The notes beneath the pieces are model-generated. The model was not told the origin of the DNA, did not search any database, and saw nothing but the letters and a program-made list of their open reading frames with translations. From contig NC_068938.1 of NCBI RefSeq assembly GCF_016801865.2, positions 15,286,746 to 15,350,745 on the forward strand: a stretch of 64,000 bases of DNA, read 5' to 3'. The stretch is from Culex pipiens pallens (Eukaryota > Arthropoda > Insecta > Diptera > Culicidae). This document shows positions 36,793-49,100 of the stretch, piece after piece; position 1 is the first letter of the stretch, and each line of letters opens with the position of its first letter. Position numbers and translations under genes: made by a program.

Positions 36793-37010
36793 GTGGGTCT
36801 CGTGGCGCAGGGGTAGCGGCTTCGGCTGCCGATCCCGATGATGCTATGAGACGCGGGTTCGATTCCCGCCTTATCCACTGAGCTTCTTATCGGATGGTGA
36901 AGTAAAACGTCGGTCCCGGTTTCTCCTGTCTCGTCAGAGGCGCTGGAGCAGAAATCCCACGTTAGAGGAAGGCCATGCCCCGGGGGGCGTAGTGCCAATA
37001 GTTTCGTTTT
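36793..37010 (+). mobile_element. 218-bp tRNA-derived SINE, copy 1
   Basis: The tRNA-like head has an A box (TGGCGCAGGGGTAGCGG) and a B box (GGGTTCGATTCCC), with a long variable region between them. The body has ATGCCCCGGGGGGCGTAGTG near the 3' end, then a short T run. AGAATTTGA flanks both sides, a 9-bp target duplication made of array sequence. Nearly identical copy at 43871-44090. The Pol III promoter boxes look intact. Confidence 0.85.
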
Positions 37011-37085
37011 CAGAATTTGAGAATTTAAGAATTTAAGAATTCAAGAATTTAAGATTTTATTATTCAAGAATTCAAGAATTTAGAA
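37011..37085. repeat. octamer array, segment 5
   Basis: Resumption of TTAAGAAT / TTCAAGAA units right after the SINE, showing that the SINE entered a pre-existing array. Confidence 0.8.
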
Positions 37086-37629
37086 TTAACCAGTTTTTGT
37101 TCTATTAATTGTTTTGAATTTTCAATTTTTAAATTTAGATTTTTTAAATTTTGTGGTTGAACAACTATAAAAATCAAAATAGTTTTGAATTTCTGAAACT
37201 TTGAATTTCTGAATAGCTTTTAATTTTGAATAGTTTGAACTTATTGTTTTTTCCCCAAGAATGTTTAAATTCCAAAAAATCTTTCTGTCGGTGATATCTC
37301 TACAAAAATCAAAGGCCTTCAGGCTTCAGATTTGTATGGCAACTTTGGTAGAATTCTGCCGAAATCAGAACAACTTATCGCTCGGTAGAAATATATGCCG
37401 AGTCTCAATATCAATAAGTTATACAATAAGTTTGGCATTTCTCTGCAGAAAAAATCATTTGTTCTATTTTCGGCAGAATTCTGCCGAGCTCAAAAATAAA
37501 AAATGAGTGTGTCACATCAATCTCATATTTGGGATTTGACAGTACGCCCACCGGATCATATTTGTCATCCGAACGTCTATATTTTCGAGAAAAATGATTC
37601 ACAAGCGGTAGCAGATGTTAAAAATGAGT
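37086..37629. other. AT-rich spacer with a possible MITE remnant
   Basis: Nothing gene-like. Words such as TTCTGCCGAAATCAGAACAA and the inverted TCGGCAGAATTCTGCCGA around 37350-37490 are palindromic. Similar GCCGAAAACAGAACAACTG words occur at about 21695, suggesting another dispersed inverted-repeat element. Confidence 0.4.
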
Positions 37630-37641
37630 TGAGTGTAAGAA

Positions 37642-38058
37642 AAATCAAAATCAAATCAAATTATTCGCTCTACAGCATTGCCTTGGCGTTCTCGATTGCG
37701 AGATTCCTACTCGAAACTAGTTGTTCGAAGGCTTGATTGTTGAGGCAATTGCAAACCTCTTTTTACATCCTAGCTTCCATCCACCCCGGGATTCGAACTG
37801 ACGACCTTTGGATTGTTAGTCCAACTGCCTACCAGCGACTCCACCGAGACAGGACCCAGGGAGACGACTCCTACACTTGAACTGAGCTAACGACCTAACC
37901 TTTAGGTTAGTCCGGGGCCAACACTTACTTCCCGTCCGACGGAAGGCGTGATCAGACAAATCTCGTCTCGAAAAATGCCACCGGGACCGTCTGGGATCGA
38001 ACCCAGGCCGACTGGGTGAGAGGCAATCACGCTTACCCCTACACCACGGTCCCGACCC
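37642..38058 (-). mobile_element. Twin-like dimeric tRNA-derived SINE, copy 2
   Basis: A 12-bp duplication TGAGTGTAAGAA flanks it (37630-37641 and 38059-38070). On the minus strand the head GGGACCGTGGTGTAGGGG ends in ACGGTCCC, so the acceptor stem still pairs fully. The anticodon arm GCCTCTCACCC reads like tRNA-Glu (CTC). The second tRNA-like unit and body match copy 1. The 3' end carries a (TTGATTT)n-type tail. Confidence 0.88.
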
Positions 38059-38070
38059 TGAGTGTAAGAA

Positions 38071-40107
38071 TAAATTTATTTAAGAAAGCTTCAACAAAAA
38101 TAATCTCTTATTGAAGATCATTACGACGTTTCTTATTTATAAATTACAAACAAATATTTTATTCTTCAAAATTGCCATCCACGCGAAATCCGCGCCTGAG
38201 TAGGGCAATTATGCATATTTTAATCAAACACCTATCTTCGTCATATGGAGAGTTTGTTGCTCGATTAAAGCTTCAAAAATACTATTTTGGCCATAACTTT
38301 ACCAGCAACAGCACCGCCTCGAGTAAGCACACAAATTTATGCCATTTACTGGCCAAAAATATCTTATTTAATGCACTTTTGATCAAAATTAATATTTTGC
38401 AAAACCATTTCTCATCACGTTGCGTGCACACACTGACACACGCGCGAGCAGCTATCAACCGCTTAATGAATATCGCAAAAATCATCTTTTCACTATCGCT
38501 CAAGTTTACACAGCTATTTCGGGATAAAACTGCTTCCAACTACCGGGAACATGTTCTTTTGGCCATATTTTAGTCACTCACTTGTTAATAAGTCCCGAAA
38601 CATGTAATTAATTAGCAAGCGCCATAAATAAAAACAAACGCACTGAGTCACTTGACGTAAAGCCTATTCTAAACGAAGGCTGAAGAAAACCGAGCGAGAA
38701 GCGAAGGCAAATAAAGAACAAAGGATGGCCACCAACACCACCAGCAGCGCAGCCAGCGATGCCAGGAAACTTTCCCTATAAATGCCACTTTTCGTGAGCG
38801 TTCGCTTAAAATTTCGTCACAAATGGCAACAATAGGCAGACACAAAAAAGTGCTGGAAGAAAAAAGAGCTAAGCCGATATTAGAAAGGTGGGCGTGGCCA
38901 AGTGCATTCTCGTGTGATTAAAATACCCCTGGGAATTATTATTTTTTAAATGCTTGTAAAAGGAATAGAATAACTTTTGATAAAGATCAAGTTAAACTGA
39001 AATGTTTACAAAAAGTTGCTTTTCTGGTTGGTGTACTTGGTTTCAGTAAATTTCAAGGAACACTCCAGATAATGCAGCATCTTTCAAACACGACCGCTTA
39101 TTAGGCTTAAAATGGGTATATTTCCCCTATATTTAGGTAGCAAATTCGTGCTATCCGGTAGGCTATTAATACGTTGCAGACCACTTCCCTAACACGGACT
39201 GGAACTTCAAGTATCTGAGTCAAAAATCAGATCGATCGATGGTTCCTTCATTCAACGAAATACGTTTTCACGAGCTTTCTCGACGCGTTCGAAATGCCGG
39301 TGGGCAATATCTGCCAACTGTCTTGTCATAATTAGTATTTCCCAATCGTGAGCTCGTAATTGTGTTACTCGGAAATAGAACCGCTGAACGAGCTGATCGT
39401 TCAACGTTCATGTGCGATCCCACAGATCTCCGGATGCTGCGTTCTGTCTATGTGACTGAAAGGCTTGTCTGCGATTGCCTCGTCTACGATTGGTGTTGAG
39501 TCTTCAACGGTCGATGGAACAATGGCATCACTTGCTGTCACCGCAGCCAGGTTGCTTCGATCGACGAAACACCCTATGAAGCAAAACCGTTGCTGCGATC
39601 GGGGCTGCTAGGGGCGTTGTGGAGCATTCTGTTCTGAGCCTCTGGTTGCAGCACGAACTTCGAGGTGTTCGATCCTCCTCGTGTCTTTCATTCGTTGGAG
39701 CGTTTCAACTTCTCTGCCGTTCGCAGGAAGATTTGCTTTGTTGTTCAATGCAAATCCATCTTCATCGCAGTCGTCGAGAAAACGTTCCAAAGATTTCCGC
39801 TTGCATGGCTGGCACGGGCTCCATTGATTCGTCGGACATCTTTATAATCTGCGTCCTCCTGTAAGCATTTGAAAACATGTTTAAACTTAACTTACGAAAA
39901 TAATGTTTTTTGTGTGAATATAAATAGAAGCAAAACAGGTTGATCGGACATTACTTAAAAAGCACTTCCACTGGCGTTACATAACAAATCTATTTGATCT
40001 CATATATTATGCGTAACAGTTTAGCTTTTTTCAATTGTCACTTTTTTGTTGTTGTTCAAATTGCTGCTCTACGTTGCTGTTTGTCCACACACACAAAAAA
40101 GGAAGAT
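38071..40107. other. Rab5-Strip convergent intergenic region and probable Strip 3' UTR
   Basis: Bases 38.1-38.6 kb are AT-rich. Bases 38.64-38.9 kb and 39.05-39.87 kb are GC-balanced and non-repetitive. The latter holds a 60-codon minus-strand frame (39790-39608) with no recognisable domain; it may be a decayed retroelement piece. The Strip 3' UTR must start at 40107 and run leftward. I could not fix its end because no clear AATAAA is seen on the minus strand nearby. Confidence 0.4.
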
Positions 40108-43100
40108 TCAACAAAAGTCCTCACTCGCCGACAGCAGCGAGTCCCAGTCGACGTTGTTGTTGTACACTTCCTGCTGCAGCCATAGCTCGTAGTTTTGCTT
40201 AAACTCCTCGCTCAGCTCAATCTCGTCCGGTTTGCGTGCCCCATTCGAACCGCCGTTGACGCCACCTCCTCCGCCGTTGGCCGAGTTGGGTTGACCGCCT
40301 CCGTTTCCACCGGGACCGCCGCCAACGCCCCCACCTCCACCGTTGACCGTGTCCGGTTCGAGCGGCTCGTCAAACTCGCTGGCGATTAGGTCTGGGGCGT
40401 TGATTTGCAGATAACGGCGGTTGTTGAACCGATCGACGCAGTTGCGCAGGGCGCACTCTTCCGCTTGGAAGTCCCACGGACGCGCGTCCAGGTCGTTGCC
40501 GAAGGCCCAGTCGTCGTTGAGTCGGTGGCGGACCTTGGCGTAGATGGCGCTGATGGTTTTCATGTTGGACTTGCGCCACTGCCGGCCGAGATATTTGGTC
40601 TGCATTTTGAGCAGCTTGAGCACGTACAGCTGCATGAGGGCGTGACGGACTTTGAGGGTGCGCTTGAGAATCGGCGATGATTTGAACACGACCAGCATCA
40701 TGATGCGCGAGTGCTTCCACTTGGTCAGCTTGTTGAGGATGCGCAACAGGTTGATGCAGGAGAACACGTTCCGCCACGAGTACGGCGCGGAATCGCCGAT
40801 GATGAGCGACTCGGACGTGAGTTCGGGCTGTTCGCCGATTACGCAGGAGGGGAAGTCCATGATGGGGATGACGTTCTTCGAGCCGACGTAGCTCATAATG
40901 TTCTGGTTGAAGAATTTTAGGACGAGCGGGATGCAGTTTGCAAAGACCAAATGCTGCGACATGAACTCAAACTGGTAAATGTGGTTGATCTTGAAATGCT
41001 TCAGGTAGAGCAGAAGGATCGCCGAGACGGCCTTGACCGTGATTTCCTTGTGGCGACTCACGTCGATTCCGAGCTTGGTGGACTGCGTGACGGTCATTCT
41101 GGAAGGGAAGAGAAACATTAAACTATGACCAATAATAAAAGAGTCAATCTTACGGCATATCCTCCGGCAGCACATCGGCCATAATGTTGATGCTCTCCGT
41201 CTTGGCCTTGGACGTGGGCGCCGCCGCCAGCAGAATCTTCAACAGCGAAATCATGTACTGCGGCAGATTGGGCAGAATCGCCTGGTACAGAATCTCCGTC
41301 GGCGTCTGCGCAATCTCGCCCTCCGACGTCGAGATCGGATTGCGCGTAATTTCCTCCTCCTTCTTGATCTGCACATCGGCCAGACTCACGTACATGTGCT
41401 TCTTCAGCGTGTGGAAGCCCTCCTGGATGGGCTGCGGCAGTCCGGCCAACGTTTGCTGATCGTCCTTCAGGATGTACCCGATGAACTTGCTCCGGGACGT
41501 ATTCAGAAAGATGTCAATGTCCTTGCGGCGAATCTTCGGCGCCCAGGGCAGCTTGTTGGTCAGCTGTTCCGGTTCCGGCTCCTGGACCTCCGCCGGAGGC
41601 GTCGTCTCCGCTAAAAATCCAAAAAACATCATTCTGTAAATCTCCAAGCTCAAAACTCGACCTTCCTACTACCTTCTGCGGGGGCATCGGCCGGCACGTT
41701 GGACCCGTTCAGCCCCGACGGATCCTCGTACTGGCGAAAGTACTCGGACAGCTCTTCCTCGTTCTCCGTCGAGGGCGTTTCCATCTCCAGCCCGATCTGT
41801 TCCTGCTCGTCGAGCGAGCTTTGCTTGATGAGACCCTGGATGGTTTCGGCGGCGGCAACAGGTCGTCATGGAATCCGGAAAAAAGATTAGTAATGGAAAG
41901 ATTTGGGGACCGAGCTCCCGGGCGGGGCGGAAAGTGTGGGATTATTTCTTATAGAGGGGTGGTGGTGGTTATGGTTAACAGTTAGTGGTATGGTAATGTT
42001 ATGGTTGGGTATGGTAATATGAAACAGCGATATTGATGGTGATTATGGTATTGTATACAAGGAAGAGTAACAATGAGATGCAGTGAATTTTTTACTGTTC
42101 GAAAAGAAGATATAGATTCTAGGCACGAGTTATAGTTAAAATAAACATCTATTTTATTTATTTTGAGAGAAGTATGCAATGTTACCTTCATTATTTTAAT
42201 TACGAAATTTACTATTTGAAAAAAAATCATAACTTTTTGTTGAAAAACTTGCTGTTCCAAATCAAAAATGAAATCAAAAACATTTGCCTTTTCAATTTGC
42301 TCAAAACGCTCAATTTGAATCAACAAATCCTCTCTACAGTGAACTTGATGCAGTAGGTCTGGCCACTCCAATATGCTGACACGGTATGAACACACCGAAG
42401 AGGCCATTTTGCCACGTATATCATCATCCTCATGTTATAACAACAAGTCTTATTTTTTGTATTGTATGAACCCTGTTTTTTCTCGAAGATATCAGATTTT
42501 TTTTAAATTTGCATGTTAAGCTTTGAAGTTTTCTTAGAGCCGCTCAGACTCGAATATCTGAAGTCCTCGTTCAAACTTAAGATGGATAGGGGCAGGGGGG
42601 GCAGAATGGACCAGGGGGGCAGAATGGGCCACCCTTGGTTTTGGGCTTTAGAATGGATTTAGACCAATTGTAAGGCAAGGGTCTTATAAAGGACGTCAAA
42701 TAACTTCACCATACCGAAAACGACGTTTGAATTCATTGTATTTATCGAATTATGAGCAAAAATGTAAATTTATTGACAAAACTACGCAAATGTTGTTTAT
42801 TTCGAGGTTTTTAAATAAGCTTTCTGAAAAGTTGGATTGTTTGAAAAAGTTTGCTCAATGCTTATAACGTTACTAGATGTTACTACCAAGGTATACAAAC
42901 AACAACGGAACCTTAAAATCATTTAGAGACTTGGTGGTGGAAGTGTTAAATTAAAATCCACTTGGGGGCAGAATGGACCACCCTTATCCTGCCTTATAAA
43001 ACAATCAAAAGTTATGAAATTTGGATTAAATGGATTATTTCACTCCTGGTAGCTTCACAAATCACGTTTAATGCAAAATTAGTTGATTTTTTAGTTGTTT

Positions 43101-46100
43101 TGATGATTATTTGTAAAAATAGTGTCCTTTTTCAACATATTAACACTATTTTCAACAAAATTTTTTTGATAAGTGACTATTTTTATTAAAGTGGTCTAAC
43201 TTCATGGAAACTATGTTAGAAAGGTACCTTAAGTCATTTCTTATCTCCCTTCAACGTTGTATTAGACAAAATGGCTTGTTTTCTAAGGTGGCCCATTCTG
43301 CCCCGCAGGGTGGTCCATTCTGCCCCGCACCCTGGAAAGTTAGTCGAAAAAACTTTTTTTTTAAAGTGGCTCAAAAACAGTTTTAAGTAAAAAAAAATCA
43401 TCAACCAAGTATACAACATTGAAGGGAACATTCCAAAGCATAAGCCTACTACACTGGATTCATAAATTTTTATGTTTTTCTATGGTTTTTGGTGCATTTC
43501 CCTTAGGCGGTCCATTCTGCCCCCCCTGCCCCTAATCGATTTTTTGTTGTTGTCTTATTTTGGGTCTTTGAAATCAAATATGATCAAAATGGTCTGGGAA
43601 CATGTAATACAAGATTCTGAAGTGTTATTAGCAATGCGATGAAACGTGATCGGTTTATACACTTGTACGTATATAAGAGGTATATACAAAGTTTAAAAGA
43701 AAATACATTACAAAAAAAAAAAAACAAAAATCAAGATCAATTCGGATCGTTTTGCACTCTTCGACAAAGTTGTAGGCTAGATCTAGAGCTAAAATTCTCA
43801 CAGGGTGTTGAGATTTTTTTTTAGGTGAAATTGGTTAAATTCTCAATTCCAGAGTTTTTTTTTGAAAAGGGTGGGTCTCGTGGCGCAGGGGTAGCGGCTT
43901 CGGCTGCCGATCCCGATGATGCTATGAGACGCGGGTTCGATTCCCGCCTTATCCACTGAGCTTCTATCGGATGGTGAAGTAAAACGTCGGTCCCGGTTTC
44001 TCCTGTCTCGTCAGAGGCGCTGGAGCAGAAATTCCACGTTAGAGGAAGGCCATGCCCCGGGGGGCGTAGTGCCAATAGTTTCGTTTTTTTGAAAAGGTCC
44101 TATACGCTATTGTCTTTCATATGTTTATACTGCCCCTGATCACATAAATGTCCCATATGCATTTTCATCGATTTCGAGTTATTGATGCAGTTTGGTTCAA
44201 AATCGTGTGCTCTTTCAAAAAAGCCTATAACATCCAGTACTTTGTTCTAGAAATCAGGAGAAAATCCCGTTTTTTCGCGGAAACTTAACACGTAGCCTAA
44301 TGTATGGGACAAACTTCAAATGCGTTTTTCTCAGCTTGCTATTTTTGCATATGGGACATTTATGCGAACATGGGCAGTATAGGACCTAACCAAAAAAATC
44401 GACGCCAACATTTCAAAAAGCATCATGTACAAACCATGCGTTTTGAGAAAAACGCATTTGAATGTTGAGCATCCATTTTTAATTCCCATTTTAATATAAA
44501 AGCAAAAGAAGATGTTCTAATGATAACAAACGATGAAAAACGTTGCTTTTATTGATACTTGATCATGCAAATTCAATAAAACATTATTTCCGTAATTTTA
44601 TTTGAGAAAAACAAACATAACTTCTTTTGAAATCACCAACGTCTATATCACCCTGCTGTCATTGAGGGGGGCGCTTTGTTATGATTCGTTTTTCTTCGCC
44701 GAATGTACATGGCGCTTTTTTCATGTTGCTTTTTTTCGTCACGTGGTTCATGTAGTCTTTTATTTGAACGGTTGACAGGGCTATATAAACAGGAACTGCT
44801 GATGGCAGAGATTTTGTTTATGTTACTTTATTTAAAATCATGATTAAACAGACTTTACTGAAGTAACTTTTGCTCATTTTTGGTGGAGAGGTAGCTTATT
44901 AGGAGTACTTTCAGAATATGCAATAACCCAGAAAGTGTCAAAATGTACATGATGCCTTTTGAAATGTTACCGTCGAAATGTCGAGAATTGTCAATTTCTA
45001 TGCATTCTAAGCATCGATAGTCATCACAAAAACATGACGAAATCCAGTCTGCAACCCGCTAAAATCTCCTTCTCCAAGCAAAGCGCTGCGATTTGAGAGA
45101 TTTTTATTGGTAAGAACAACTGCCAAAACTGTTTGGAGTTTTTTTATAGGCTCGGAAGGAACGCAAACATCTATATAGAAAACGCTCAACATCATTTTTT
45201 TTTCGCTGAAATTCAGTGAAGTTTTACTGAATTTCCATCAACTGAAATTTCAGTAAATGATTCAGTAATTTTTTTTTTTAAATTCTCAGTAAATTTATAT
45301 TTGTCACTTTGACAGATGATTTAATTAAATTTCAGTAAAATAGTTGTCAAACAACTGAAATTTTAGCAAAAGAAATGTTGCTGGAAATTAGGTAATTTTC
45401 TTGTCAGTTTGACAGATCATTTGCTGAAGATTCAACAATTGTTGCTGGTATTTCAGTTATCAAGATTTGATTTAAGAAGAATTTATTTTTTTAAGGAATT
45501 AAGGAATTTAAGAACTAGAGAATTTAGGAGTTTAAGAATTAACAAATTTAAAAATTCACGAATTTAAAATTTACGAATTTAAACACTTAAGAATTTGAGA
45601 ATTTAAGAATTCAAGAATTAAGCAATTTAAGAATTTAAGATTTTAAGAATTTAAGAATTTAAGAATTTAAGAATTTAAGAATTTAAGAATTTAAGAATTT
45701 AAGAATTTAAGAATTTAAGAATTTAAGAATTTAAGAATTTAAGAATTTAAGAATTTAAGAATTTAAGAATTTAAGAATTTAAGAATTTAAGAATTTAAGA
45801 ATTTAAGAATTTAAGAATTTAAGAATTTAAGAATTTAAGAATTTAAGAATTTAAGAATTTAAGAATTTAAGAATTTAAGAATTTAAGAATTTAAGAATTT
45901 AAGAATTTAAGAATTTAAGAATTTAAGAATTTAAGAATTTAAGAATTTAAGAATTTAAGAATTTAAGAATTTAAGAATTTAAGAATTTAAGAATTTAAGA
46001 ATTTAAGAATTTAAGAATTTAAGAATTTAAGAATTTAAGAATTTAAGAATTTAAGAATTTAAGAATTTAAGAATTTAGGAATTTAAGAATTTAGGAATTT

Positions 46101-49100
46101 AAGAATTTAAGAATTTAAGAATTGAAATTTCAAAAATTGAGTAATTAAGAATTAAAAAATATTGAAAACTTAAAAAATTATAAAAATTCAGAATTTATAA
46201 AATTTATGAATAAATAAAATTTATGATTTTACAAATTTTAAAACTTTTGAAAATTACAGAATTTAAAAAAATAACTCAGTTTAATTCCTTTCAGCTGTGT
46301 GTTGAAATGTAATTCAATCGAAGGCATTATTACTTATAAATATTGAAAAGGCAAGGGTAAAATTTACAGAATTTAGAAAATTTAAGAATTAAGAAAATTT
46401 AAGAGTTCAGAGAATTTATAAAATTTATTTTATGATTAAAAAATGTAATTTTTTTTTAAATTTCAACATTTTTAAATTTGTTATTTTCTTTTTTTTTTGA
46501 TAAAAAATCTGGAAATTTCAAATATTGGTTTTTCTTAAATTTTAAATTTGTTTTTTAATTTCAATTGTTTTTTTTTTTAAATCTCAAGCGCACGGGACCA
46601 TCCATAAACCACGTGGACACTTTTTTGGGAATCTCAACCCCTCCCCCCCTTCGTGGACAATTGTCCATACAAAAAAAAAGCTTTTTTGTATGGATCGTGG
46701 ACAATCGCCATACCCCCCCCCCCTAAAGTGTCCACGTGGTTTATGTATGGTCCCCACACGCTCCTTCACACGGGCTCAAACCAATTGAAATTCGATGTCA
46801 ATCCTGAGATGTTGAATAAAAACGAAATAAAAACTCTCCGTGCATTTTTGCCACTTTTCATATGAATGTTAGAAACTTTGTCGACATGACAACGTTTAAT
46901 TCAACAACCAATCAACAGAGAACAATAAAATTCGGTCTTATGGGTTAAGAATATGTATTTTTTTAATAGTTCGATCGATGCTTTACTTTTTTTTGTATTA
47001 GTTTGAACAGTGAAGATTTTCAATAAAGAGAAAAAAAATATCTATGATATTGAATGAGCAGATGACGGATGCTTGATTTCGCGAATGAGATTGTTATTTG
47101 AATAAATTGGACAGAACATTATTTGCTTTGTAAAACAATGACTACAGTGTTGGCGTGCTTCTGTGTGTGACGTGACATTGTACAAAACTACTCAAGACAG
47201 ACGACAAGAAGAGTAATCTAACGATAGTATGAGACAGAGCGATAGAGAGTTTATGCTTCAGGAATGTTTTTTTTTTTTTAATTACATAGAATGCAAAACT
47301 AACTAGAAAAGAGGGAGAGCGAAATAGAGTGATGAGAGCTACGTATGTGTGTTTTGAGAAAGTCACGTGAAAAAAGTGGCATTATGCGCCGGAAGCTTTG
47401 TTTAATTGTTTTTTTTTTACTGAGCTAATATATATGTAATATATAGTAAAAGGTAGCAAAACGGCTCTCCTGAGTGTTGTTGGCTGGGCGATAATTTTGA
47501 GAAAACTGAAGAAAATTTGAAAGAACAAATAAACTGAGCAAAATTAATCAAACATTGCGCAACTCGATACTGAAGTGGACTCAAAAACAAAGTGGGGTTG
47601 GCGGTGTGTCGTGAACGGCCACCGCGAATTGGAACCGTTCAAACAGCAGCAGCAGCAGCGTGTCGTGGAAGAAGAAAACCAAAAACAAACGGTAAAACAT
47701 TCCGACTGAAGCGTTTTTTTTCTGAAGCCATTTTGAGGACGGTTTTCGTTTTCGTGGGCTGTTTCGATGCTGAAATGTACTGATTTAATCGCTCTTCTCG
47801 CTCGCTGGCGGCTTGGACTTGGACTTGGAAGAAGAACAATACTCTTCATTTTGGCTTAAAGGATGTGAGCGATTCGATTGTTTTGTTTGTTTTCATTTCG
47901 ATAAATTGTGGAGTAAAAAAATGGAATAAAATTTGGCAAGAAAAAGGAAAACTGTTGATTTGACAAATTTTCGGCAAAAAAGTGGGGAATTTTTAAAAAA
48001 GAAGGAATCGAGAAAAAAATAAGGGTACTCAAGAAAGCTTTACTACCTCTTGCAACTGACTAGTAGTGTTCGTACATACTCTTCGGAAAGGCTTGCTCCG
48101 CTTCGGGTTCTGATTGTCCTCGTTTGAGGGTGCGGTGATCGGGGGCGAGCTGGCCCGCATGATTTTGGAAATTTCGAGCGTGTCCTCCTTGTTCTGGGGC
48201 AGACCGGCCGAGGCGCGGTATTTATCTAAAATTGCAAGACAATAATTAGTCATAGTTGTATTTTTCAAACCATTTTCCTTACCTTTAAGCTCCTTGAGCG
48301 TTTCCATGCCACCCAGCGATACAAGGGACACCTTCCACAGAAGAAGCAGAACCTTCTTCATGGGAAAGTGCGGCGCAAGGCCGCTGCAAAATTTCGTAAT
48401 CATGCCGAGCAGCTTCACCGAGAGCAGCTCGTCGCCGATGGGATTCGCTGGAAATTGAGAAGAGGATAAAAGTTGCAAAATAATGAATTTTTCAGTATAA
48501 GTCGATTTATGATTTTTGCAAATTACAAGATTTTTCGCCATTCCGAAAAAAAAACTTTGGTGTCGGTGTATTTGTCCAACTCAAATATCAAAACAGTATC
48601 GAAAAGCATTACTTTTAGATAAAAGAGCTGAAAAGTTGAACTTCTCAGCACTGTTATTTTTGGTGATGATAAGTAGGCCACTTCGTCACAATAGAATGAC
48701 AGAAAAAGTAAGGATTTCCAAAAATAAAAGTAACGGTATTATTTCTGATATCTCAACATCTATTAGTCCAATTCAATGTCAAAATAGAAGTTTTTGCAAC
48801 GAGGTATAAATAGAAAAGTCAGCGCGAGTCGTACACTGCCGTTCTACGCATAATTGTCCCATGTCATTTTTGGTCGATTCTGACTTTTTGTCATTTTTAG
48901 GTTTAGTTTGACGTTTACTTATCGAAAAACGCATAAAATCTAGTACTTTGTTCGGAAAATCCTTGAAAACAACACCAAGTCTGTTTGTCCCACCGTTGTA
49001 CTTCTACGCATAATTGTCTCACCAAGTATTTTGTATCACGAAATTATCAGTTTTACGAAATATTGTGTCTAGTTTACCTATTGTATAGCAAGAGGATTAC

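Larger units (their letters stand above)
43853..44395. mobile_element. host element (AGAGTTTTTTTT / AGGTCC family) broken by two insertions
   Basis: Removing the SINE (43871-44090 plus its duplication) and the CTGCC MITE (44130-44377) rejoins AGAGTTTTTTTTTTGAAAAGG, TCCTATACGCTATTGTCTTT, CATATGTTTATA and GGACCTAACCAAAAAAA. This is the same series that runs uninterrupted at 55131-55200. The host is therefore a member of the inverted-repeat family at 55141-55445. Confidence 0.75.

Noticed and set aside
39608..39790. 60-codon minus-strand frame as a gene
   Set aside because: No recognisable domain, no splice support and no conserved neighbour; noted only as possible decayed retroelement sequence.
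40195..41614. Plus-strand frames opposite Strip exons 8 and 9
   Set aside because: Antisense shadows; the minus-strand frame encodes a conserved STRIP protein with matching splice phases.
36765..44075. Similar minus-strand peptides beginning MALRPPGHGLPLTW at 36998 and 44075
   Set aside because: Both are antisense readings of the two SINE copies.
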